From contig BNTT01000047.1 of the NCBI GenBank assembly GCA_025996815.1, forward strand, positions 1-18,860: 18,860 nt of DNA, in the 5' to 3' direction. The notes beneath the pieces were generated by a model. The model had not been told where the DNA came from. It worked only from the letters and a program-made list of their open reading frames with translations, and ran no database searches. Below are positions 1-5,782 of the stretch, one piece after another. This DNA comes from Bacteroidia bacterium (GTDB lineage: Bacteria > Bacteroidota > Bacteroidia > Bacteroidales > Azobacteroidaceae). Positions within the stretch are counted from its first letter, which is position 1. The number at the start of each line of letters is the position of its first letter. A program made the translations under genes and the position numbers.

Positions 1-1
1 C

Positions 2-730
2 CGTCTGGTGTACGTCAAGGAGTGTTCGCGCCTCCGCGATATAGACGGGCGCGTGCTCGTGCGGTCGATAGCCAACCAACGCCAACAAAAATATCTGCAT
101 AAACCCAATGTCGTAGTCCCCCCACCCGCACCCGCGTCCGAAGCGGCAGAAGTCAAAGCCACCCCGTCGCCATTGGAGCCTTACGAGCGCAACCTCCTCT
201 ACTACATTGTCCGCTATGGCGAAAAAAACGCGACCTACACAGATGCGGAAACGCAGGAAAAGTTTGAAGTCAATGTCATCGAATCCATCGTGCAAAATTT
301 GCAGGAAGACGATTTGGAAGTATCTAACGCGCTCTACAAGAGGATTTTAGACGAGGCATTCGCGCATTATCAGGAGGAAGGATTTGTGGCGGAATCCTAT
401 TTCAAAAATCACCCCGACCCCGACATCAGCCAATTTGCGGTGGACGTTTCCACCAACAAATACATCGAAAGCAAGGTGCATTCCAAGCACAAAAAAGTGG
501 TGACGGAAGAAGAAAAGTTGCTCGAAATGGTGCTGTATGCCGTCCTAAACTACAAAGATGCCATCCTCAAACAGCAGATGGACGACCTCACCCGCCGCAT
601 CGCCGAGGCAGAAACCCGCCAAGATGTGGAAGAAGTGCAGCAATTAGTTGCCCAACTGACCGACCTCTGGCGCAAATCTAAAAAAGAACTCGCCCTGCAC
701 CTTCGGGAGCGGATTATTATGCGGATTTGA
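2..730 (+). CDS. dnaG: DNA primase DnaG, C-terminal part (5' end outside window)
   Basis: This is the last ~242 codons of a gene that enters from the left; the reading frame is open back to base 2, so the first GTG is not a true start. The protein matches the C-terminal part of Bacteroidales DNA primases, which make RNA primers at the replication fork. Visible features are the end of the linker region (RLVYVKECSRL near the start), a proline/alanine-rich hinge around residues 35-60, and a helical, charged C-terminal region that begins PYERNLLYYIVRYGE and ends LHLRERIIMRI, the expected helicase-interaction part. The catalytic TOPRIM and zinc domains lie upstream of the window. The gene is followed directly by a long inverted repeat that could end its transcript. 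Assignment is from recognised family sequence; the truncation is only a window-edge effect. Confidence 0.9.
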   Translation, partial: RLVYVKECSRLRDIDGRVLVRSIANQRQQKYLHKPNVVVPPPAPASEAAEVKATPSPLEPYERNLLYYIVRYGEKNATYTDAETQEKFEVNVIESIVQNLQEDDLEVSNALYKRILDEAFAHYQEEGFVAESYFKNHPDPDISQFAVDVSTNKYIESKVHSKHKKVVTEEEKLLEMVLYAVLNYKDAILKQQMDDLTRRIAEAETRQDVEEVQQLVAQLTDLWRKSKKELALHLRERIIMRI

Positions 731-733
731 TGG

Positions 734-847
734 TTGTCTGAACCATGATTTTAATAAGATTTTCAAGATTAGCAAGATGGAGGATTGGCAGGATTTTTTG
801 TAATCCTGCTAATCCTCAAAATCTTATTAAAATCATGGTTCAGACAA
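734..847. repeat. Long inverted repeat downstream of dnaG
   Basis: The first 30 bases of the left arm (734-763) are perfectly complementary to 818-847. The match continues inwards to about 45 bp with three mismatches. The loop holds a further partial copy of the inner arm motif (AGGATTGGCAGGATT at 781-795). It begins four bases after the dnaG stop, so it can act as a transcription stop or 3' stabiliser. Arms of this sequence type, beginning TTGTCTGAACCATGATT, recur in intergenic spaces of Bacteroidota from general knowledge; copy number here is unknown. Confidence 0.85.
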
Positions 848-849
848 TC

Positions 850-1136
850 ATAGCAGGGTCAACGCATCAAATTTCAGCCGTATTCTGCGCTTCTGATTCC
901 GTCTGTTACGCCGGAAGGCGTTAAATTTTGATAAGGGTAGATGGCTACCAATATTTTGTGCCTAAAGGCACAAAATATTGGTAGAAAATGCCCATCGCCC
1001 CCACCTCTTTCGTAGGCACGAAATATCAATATCGTTATCACATTCCGTCCCGAACGGGACGGTGGGGTGTGGAGGATAGATTCCGGTTTCTACCAATATA
1101 TTGTCCCTACGGGGACAATACTGTGCGGCTCTCATT
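850..1136. repeat. Gene-free hairpin cluster (REP/BIME-like)
   Basis: No convincing gene lies here. Instead there are consecutive perfect palindromes: 908-921 (ACGCC, loop GGAA), 945-984 (18 bp stem, loop TAAA), 1045-1062 (CCGTCCC, loop GAAC) and 1099-1120 (TATTGTCCC, loop TACG). Another at 1136-1151 (TGTCCC, loop GCAC) opens copy A. All have four-base loops. Two are preceded by the same ACCAATAT context. The pattern fits REP-like units mobilised by REP-associated transposases, but no such transposase is in the window, so that link is inference. Confidence 0.7.
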
Positions 1137-1388
1137 GTCCCGCACGGGACAGCACTTTATTAACCGTAGACTTCAGTCTACGGGGGGGGCACCACTTCCT
1201 CTTCCATAGTCCCGCATGGGACGGCACTTGAGACGGGTGCAGTTTTGCTGAATAACAATGTGTCGTCCCATGCGGGACTTTGGGGCGTGGGCTCCGGCAC
1301 TCCCGTAGACTAAAGTCCACGGTTAATAAAGTGCTGTCCCATGCGGGACACGGAGCGAGAGCCAAGTGGCATGATTGCGGATAATCAT
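1137..1388 (-). repeat. Repeat element copy A (inverted partner of 5011-5297)
   Basis: The reverse complement of this stretch is closely similar to 5011-5297. It holds, in the same order, the CCGTAGACT/AGTCTACGG palindromes (1164-1183 and 1302-1321, the latter with one mismatch), GTCCCGCATGGGAC hairpins, the interior block with TTGTTATTCAGCAAA, and the outer arm ending near TGATTGCGGATAATCAT. The outer ~40 bp on the low-coordinate side are missing or replaced, so only one full arm remains. Several conceptual ORFs run through it in both strands, but they translate the palindromes and are not believable proteins. Confidence 0.8.
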
Positions 1389-1435
1389 AAAAAAACTTGT
1401 TGCCGGCAAATGCCATTTTAAGGCGCAAAATTGCC

Positions 1436-2701
1436 TCACAGCAATTTATGTTTTGTAGTTAGAAATTTGCAGTATAAAACTTCACAGATTGCCGACAAGG
1501 ACAATGCGATAACTATCACGTCAATAGACTGAAAAAGCAACAATCCGGTGCCGCTGAAAGCAACAAAGGTGATAAGTGAAACTATTTGATTGCGCGTAAT
1601 GAAATAGTAACGTTCCTGAGGTACAAAAACGAGGTTAAAATAGCACCCCACAATCAAATTTGTATAAATCGTAATGCTTAATATGACAGTTAAAGGGTAA
1701 GCGTTCAGCATCGCTTTTCCGCCCAAAAGCAGCACTGCCCAATAGCCAAAGGCGACAATAGCGGCAGTTGCCGACAGTCCGATAATTGTTTCGTAGCGAA
1801 AAATTTGCTTGATTCTTTCGGAACCAAGTTTTTTTACTGCTACGGGAAAAATCGCCGTGTTGATGCTGCCGGTAAACATGGAAACGAGAGTGATAATTTT
1901 GTTCGCCAAATCGTAGACCGCCACATTATTCATTCCAAAGAGAATGCCGACAAAAAATTTGATGCTTTCGTCTTTGATTCTACCGAAAGCCGTGGTCCAA
2001 AAAAACGGTAGAGAATCGCGAAAAACAGGTTTCAAACTCTTAAATGACACAAGTCTTATGCGAAGATGCTCCTTTGTTATCAAGTAAAAAAAAGTGAAAA
2101 CGCCGCCCAAAAAAGGCAATACCGACACTATCAAGGTGTATTCAAGCAAATTGGCTGACGATTTGATAAAAATAAAAACCAGCGGCACGATAAGAATACG
2201 AATGCCCAGATTGACGCAGGTCACAAATCCCATTTTTTGCATCCCCTGAAAATACCACAGCGGAAAAAGCATATCGCTGCTCGACAGGACAAAAACTATC
2301 AAATAGAGCGTAATATTTGCTCTTACAAAGGGAATAAACAGAATACACACGGCGAGCAAAACGGCATAAATGCAAAAAAGAAATAATTTGGCAGTAAACA
2401 CTTCGGAAACTGTTTGGCTTTTTACGGTGAGGCTGTCGGTATTGATTGCTATTTTTTTCAATGCCGGCGTGGAAAGTCCCGCAGCAATGAACAAAATGAA
2501 AAGGTTGATATTTGAAAAAATAAAAATATAGGTGCCGTATGCCTCCTTGCCCAACGTGCGTATCAAATAAGGATACAAAAGCAAGTTTATCAGCACAATC
2601 GCACCTTGCGAAAAAGTCATAAAGAAATAATTTTCAACCACTTTCGGATTGTTTTTCCATAGCAAACCTATCTGTTTGATTATTTTTTTTATTTTCTCCA
2701 T
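1436..2701 (-). CDS. Wzx-like polysaccharide flippase
   Basis: A 421-residue, highly hydrophobic inner-membrane protein of the MVF/polysaccharide-biosynthesis superfamily that flips lipid-linked sugar units to the periplasmic face. Roughly a dozen hydrophobic segments alternate with short basic loops. The N-terminal pattern, with NYFFMTFSQGAIVLINLLLYPYLIRTLG and then YGTYIFIFS, is typical of O-antigen and teichoic flippases. An upstream in-frame TTG at 2719 is possible, but the ATG at 2701 (MEKIKKI) is preferred; it overlaps the end of the preceding glycosyltransferase by 13 bases, which suggests translational coupling. It is last in a three-gene operon read from the promoter near 4710. Base composition is visibly more AT-rich than the porU or transporter genes, consistent with acquisition. 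The sugar substrate cannot be told. Confidence 0.85.
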   Translation of the reverse strand: MEKIKKIIKQIGLLWKNNPKVVENYFFMTFSQGAIVLINLLLYPYLIRTLGKEAYGTYIFIFSNINLFILFIAAGLSTPALKKIAINTDSLTVKSQTVSEVFTAKLFLFCIYAVLLAVCILFIPFVRANITLYLIVFVLSSSDMLFPLWYFQGMQKMGFVTCVNLGIRILIVPLVFIFIKSSANLLEYTLIVSVLPFLGGVFTFFYLITKEHLRIRLVSFKSLKPVFRDSLPFFWTTAFGRIKDESIKFFVGILFGMNNVAVYDLANKIITLVSMFTGSINTAIFPVAVKKLGSERIKQIFRYETIIGLSATAAIVAFGYWAVLLLGGKAMLNAYPLTVILSITIYTNLIVGCYFNLVFVPQERYYFITRNQIVSLITFVAFSGTGLLLFQSIDVIVIALSLSAICEVLYCKFLTTKHKLL

Positions 2702-3561
2702 TTCAGTGCTTTTGCCCAAATTCTGTTAAAAAACCATATAAAAAACAGCCTCCATACGCCAAAATTAAACCGTGGGAGTTTTTGTTCCATGCCAAAATCG
2801 CTCAAATTTCTGTATCGAAAACCGGCGCAAAACAAATCGCAGAAAAGGTGTTGCCGCTGAAAATAAGTGCCATTAAACACATTTGTTTGATGGACTACCT
2901 CTATCCACATTCGCTCTTTTTCCCTCAAACAAACAGATTTTAAAGAAGCCGGCAAATCATTATGCGGAAACGACAAAACAGTTTTGAAACATTGACCGTT
3001 TTTCTCAACCAATGTGCCAAAATGCCCTTTTTCGCTCATACAGTTTTTTAGAACATTGCAGTGTGGAATATATTGAAAACCATTAGCATAGTTTAACACC
3101 ATTTCTGCTTGATGTGCTAAAAAATATTGCTGCAGGTTGTTAACCAAGAGTTTATGCACGCCATCATCGTTGTCTATGCGTGTTGTCAGGATAAAACCTG
3201 GCTGCGAAGCACTCCTGTTTACCTCTGTTTTAATGATTTTGTCGAGCAACAATAGAATTTCGTTCGACCCGTTTCGCTGCTCATAAGAGCAGAAAATCGG
3301 CATAAAATTCGGTAATTGTTTCTTATATTCATCTATTTTTATTTTCCACTTTGCAGGTATTTTATCATAAAAGAGGCACAGCCATACGAAATTTTTGTTT
3401 GTTTGATTTTTAACAGAGGGAAAACAATACAAATCAAACAACCGAAACCGTTCCGATAAATAGGCTTCATCGGTGATTTGCGAATCATCATTTATTATTG
3501 AATCCTCGTCGGGAACAATATTAAATCGTGTGATAATAAAATGTTTGTAGATAGATTCCAT
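2689..3561 (-). CDS. Glycosyltransferase, PF11316 (putative rhamnosyltransferase) type
   Basis: A soluble 290-residue protein with the layout of the Pfam 'putative rhamnosyl transferase' group: an N-terminal FIITRFNI strand, a SVKNQTNKNFVWLCLFYD segment (the usual position of the Q..F.W...D motif), and TTRIDNDDGV in the middle, whose DxDD is the likely nucleotide-sugar/metal site. The family is largely found in surface-polysaccharide loci; the actual donor sugar is not proven to be rhamnose. Two ATGs exist (3579 and 3561); 3561 is chosen because the conserved domain starts immediately after it. It overlaps the upstream glycosyltransferase by 41 bases and the flippase by 13, so all three are probably one translationally coupled unit. 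Confidence 0.75.
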   Translation of the reverse strand: MESIYKHFIITRFNIVPDEDSIINDDSQITDEAYLSERFRLFDLYCFPSVKNQTNKNFVWLCLFYDKIPAKWKIKIDEYKKQLPNFMPIFCSYEQRNGSNEILLLLDKIIKTEVNRSASQPGFILTTRIDNDDGVHKLLVNNLQQYFLAHQAEMVLNYANGFQYIPHCNVLKNCMSEKGHFGTLVEKNGQCFKTVLSFPHNDLPASLKSVCLREKERMWIEVVHQTNVFNGTYFQRQHLFCDLFCAGFRYRNLSDFGMEQKLPRFNFGVWRLFFIWFFNRIWAKALKWRK

Positions 3562-4687
3562 ATATTTTCTTTCCCACATTTTTGTAACTAAACTTCTCCT
3601 GTGCCACTGCTTTTATCGCTCCCGCATCATAGGCGTGAAAATGCTCCAACAGATAATTCATTTTGTCTAACAATGCCGCCTCATCGCCCGCTGCAACCAA
3701 AAAGCCATTTGTTGCGTTGATATGTTCCGAAATGCCACCTACATCGCTACTGATTACCGGTTTGCCCGATGCTAAACTTTCGGATATGACGACCGGCGAA
3801 TTTTCATAATTTGAAAACATCGCAAAGAAATCACTGTCGCCAAACCAATTAGCCACCTCGTGCGGTGTTTGCTCGCCAACAAAAGAAACGGTGTTGGGCG
3901 GATAATCCAAAGTTCGGGCATAAGCACTTACCGTATCAAAGTCGGGACCATCACCGATGATAATCAATTCAAAATCAGTCCGTTGCTTCGACAACGCCTG
4001 CACAGCCCTCAGCATTCCGCAAACATTTTTTGCCCGTTCAATAAAGCAGGAAATGTGCAAAATCCGTTTTTTCTCTCGATGCGAAACCACACGCTCGTCA
4101 AAAAAGAAATCATCTACAACATTATTCACCACCGTATAGTGGGCATTATGCAACCGATGCCCCTGCATTGCCTGCTGCAAAGATTCGGACACCGGCATCA
4201 CTGCCGAGGCATTACGAACAACAAGCTCCGTAATCCGTTTCCTCAAAAAGCCTTTATAACCAAAGTTTTGTGGCAAATAGCGAGTCCAATGCTCCGTGAG
4301 CACATACGGCACACCTTTCCATTTTTTATGCAAGTAAGCAATAAACCCCGTCCGCGTCAGCACATTAACATGCACAATATCAGGCGAATAGCCTTTCTCG
4401 GTGATGTATTTATAGCCCTTCCAATAGGCTCTAACATAATTCCAAGTTTTCAGTAATTTGCAAAACACATTCGTGGATGCCTTTGCCGGATAATAGACAA
4501 TAATCTCGTTCAAATCATTATGCTTCCGGTCAACAATTTCAAACGCACGGATATGCGTATCTGCATACACATACAGCACTTTTGCCTCGCAATACAAATT
4601 GACGGCTTCCGCATGTTTTTGAACAAACAGACCGTCCATCGCATCATAACGATTTGGATACCAAGCAGATATAAACAAAACTCTCAT
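3521..4687 (-). CDS. Family 4 glycosyltransferase (GT-B fold)
   Basis: A 388-residue retaining glycosyltransferase of the GT4 group that would transfer a sugar from a nucleotide donor onto a growing surface glycan at the cytoplasmic membrane face. The N-terminal MRVLFISAWYPNRYDAMDGLF is the classical acceptor-domain start, with GLFVQKHA following. HVNVLTRTG and VLTEHWTRYLP are mid-protein landmarks. The donor-site ENSPVVISE (E-x7-E) followed by SGKPVISSDVGG closes the GT-B signature. The start is the ATG at 4687; an in-frame TTG at 4723 is rejected because it lies upstream of the -7 promoter box and of the conserved N-terminus. First gene of the three-gene cassette. Its unusually long overlap with the next gene may reflect past rearrangement. 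Confidence 0.88.
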   Translation of the reverse strand: MRVLFISAWYPNRYDAMDGLFVQKHAEAVNLYCEAKVLYVYADTHIRAFEIVDRKHNDLNEIIVYYPAKASTNVFCKLLKTWNYVRAYWKGYKYITEKGYSPDIVHVNVLTRTGFIAYLHKKWKGVPYVLTEHWTRYLPQNFGYKGFLRKRITELVVRNASAVMPVSESLQQAMQGHRLHNAHYTVVNNVVDDFFFDERVVSHREKKRILHISCFIERAKNVCGMLRAVQALSKQRTDFELIIIGDGPDFDTVSAYARTLDYPPNTVSFVGEQTPHEVANWFGDSDFFAMFSNYENSPVVISESLASGKPVISSDVGGISEHINATNGFLVAAGDEAALLDKMNYLLEHFHAYDAGAIKAVAQEKFSYKNVGKKIYGIYLQTFYYHTI

Positions 4688-4709
4688 TGTTATTACGCTA
4701 TTGAAAGAG

Positions 4710-4717
4710 CAAAGGTA
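4710..4717 (-). promoter_or_regulatory. -7 box TACCTTTG of the glycan cassette
   Basis: On the minus strand the bases read TACCTTTG, a perfect match to the Bacteroidota TAnnTTTG element, 22 bases before the GT4 start codon. No good -33 TTTG is found at the usual spacing (only TTAT), so strength is uncertain. The promoter lies inside the repeat-flanked block, so the cassette carries its own promoter. Confidence 0.6.
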
Positions 4718-4758
4718 CGACAAATATTTCAGAAAAATAAATCCGGTATGATTGAGTT

Positions 4759-4790
4759 TTTGGTAGGTTGACGATAAAAACGTACCTTTG
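4759..4790 (+). promoter_or_regulatory. Bacteroidota-type promoter, plus strand
   Basis: TTTG at 4759-4762, a 20-base spacer and TACCTTTG at 4783-4790 make an almost ideal primary sigma-factor promoter. It fires away from the glycan cassette. The first ATG after it (4808) opens a frame of only ten codons, so the promoter appears to have lost its intact gene. Confidence 0.65.
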
Positions 4791-4807
4791 CAGAAATCAA
4801 AAAAAGT

Positions 4808-5010
4808 ATGAGAAAGCTGATGCTATTATTCAACGATTAGGTAATATTGCTCGCAATAATCTGGCTCAGCCGGTACTTATTCAGCACGCTATACTGGCTT
4901 TCGAGAGTTATTCTCTGCTTTTCGTTCATGTGCCGGAAAACAGAGAAAAGCCTGTCTTTCCTCGTGGTGGCACTATTTCGGATAGAAGCATATCCCGAAC
5001 AAAATTTTAA
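4808..5010 (+). pseudogene. Unrecognised ORF remnant behind a promoter, possibly frameshifted
   Basis: A frame with continuous coding-like sequence (EKADAIIQRLGNIARNN, then AFESYSLLFVHVPENREKP) runs to a TAA at 5008-5010, but it has no ATG; its only start would be a TTG at 4768 overlapping the promoter. The well-placed ATG at 4808 is one frame away and stops after ten codons. One extra base in the AGAAAG run just after that ATG would join them into about 67 residues starting MRKADAII. I do not recognise the family. The stop codon sits exactly against the outer end of the MITE-like element at 5011, so the 3' end could be truncated. It may equally be non-coding. Confidence 0.35.
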
Positions 5011-5297
5011 ATGACTATCCGCATCATACCACTTGGCTCCGCTCCGTGTCCCGCAGGGGACAGCACTTTATTAACCGTAGACTTTAGTCTACGGGAGTGA
5101 CAGAGCCCATACCCCAAAGTCCCGCATGGGACGACACATTGTTATTCAGCAAATCTGCACCCGTCTCAAGTGCCGTCCCATGCGGGACTAATGGCATTTT
5201 ATCATTTTTATACCGTAGACTGAAGTCTACGGTTAATAAAGTGCTGTCCCCTGCGGGACACGGAGCGGAGCCAAGTGGTATGATTGCGGATAGTCAT
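5011..5297. mobile_element. MITE-like repeat element copy B, complete with terminal inverted repeats
   Basis: The left arm 5011-5094 (84 bases) and the right arm 5213-5297 (85 bases) are reverse complements with one indel and one mismatch, each ending ATGACTATCCGC. Each arm contains a GTCCCGCAGGGGAC-type hairpin and a CCGTAGACT/AGTCTACGG palindrome. The centre carries two further GTCCCGCATGGGAC hairpins around TTGTTATTCAGCAAA. ATTTTAA occurs on both sides (5004-5010 and 5301-5307), with TAC before the right copy, and could be a target duplication. No transposase is encoded, so it would be non-autonomous. An ORF crossing it in one frame is an artefact of the repeat. Confidence 0.75.
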
Positions 5298-5611
5298 TAC
5301 ATTTTAAGGAGGGATATGCCTGCGGCTTTGAACATTTTACCCAATTTATCATGGAACGGACTTCGGTCGAAGTTATCGAAATGACAAAAGAAGACAGGAT
5401 TCGCGCCTGCTATCAGCATTGCTGTTTGAAGTATATGGAAAAAGAACACATGACAAATCAGAGTTTAAGAGTGAGGTTTGAAATTGAAGACAAAAATTAT
5501 CCAATGGTTTCCAAACTTATGAAAGAAACTTGTAATTCAGGGTTGATAAAAGAATATCAACCTGAAAATAAATCCAAAAAGTTTACAAGCTATATTCCTT
5601 ATTGGGGATAG
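5298..5611 (+). pseudogene. C-terminal remnant of an AlbA_2/ATP-binding (RecG-like, COG2865 type) protein
   Basis: The open frame begins within the end of the repeat element and ends at TAG 5609-5611; the first ATG is at 5351. RIRACYQHCCLKYM, then MTNQSLRVRFEIEDKNYP and finally ENKSKKFTSYIPYWG match my memory of the C-terminal winged-helix tail of large putative DNA-binding/ATP-binding transcriptional regulators with an N-terminal AlbA_2 (Schlafen-like) domain, which are normally around 450-550 residues. Only about 100 residues remain; the AlbA_2 and ATPase parts are absent. The break falls precisely at the 3' edge of the 287 bp repeat element, so insertion or recombination there probably removed the 5' part. 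It is unlikely to be functional, although a short winged-helix peptide from 5351 cannot be excluded. Confidence 0.7.
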
Positions 5612-5703
5612 TTTTTATGTAACTGGTATGTGACTACAGTGCTATTTGAGTCTGTTAATCATCTGATAATCAATTGTATTTTTATGTAACTGACATGTAA
5701 CTG
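5612..5703 (+). repeat. Short direct repeats between the gene stump and porU
   Basis: TTTTTATGTAACTG occurs exactly at 5612-5625 and 5679-5692, and ATGTAACTG appears a third time at 5695-5703. The stretch 5612-5782 contains no gene. No clear TAnnTTTG promoter for porU was found here, so the repeats are the only visible candidate for a regulatory site. Confidence 0.5.
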
Positions 5704-5782
5704 AAACAAATCTAAACCGGGTAAAAATTGAGCCATAAATTGCCGCACACAATAAAAAGCTGCGAAATGCGTTAATTAAGAG

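Noticed and set aside
908..1350. Possible CRISPR array
   Set aside because: The repeats are hairpins of differing sequence without uniform spacers, and no cas genes are present.
988..1428. Short ORFs on both strands (988-1209 plus, 1132-1428 minus) in the repeat region
   Set aside because: They translate the palindromic repeats (the same INRRLQST/LKSTVNKVLS words appear from the copy at 5097-5384), have no coding-like composition and lack promoters.
3860..4456. 198-codon plus-strand ORF opposite the GT4 gene
   Set aside because: It is entirely antisense to a strongly supported glycosyltransferase and has no recognisable protein features.
1137..5297. Classical invertible promoter switch for the glycan cassette
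   Set aside because: The promoter lies inside the flanked block, so inversion would not separate it from the genes; the repeats are also much longer than typical recombinase sites.
5097..5384. ORF crossing the MITE-like element
   Set aside because: It reads through terminal and internal palindromes and lies in a different frame from the real gene remnant that follows.
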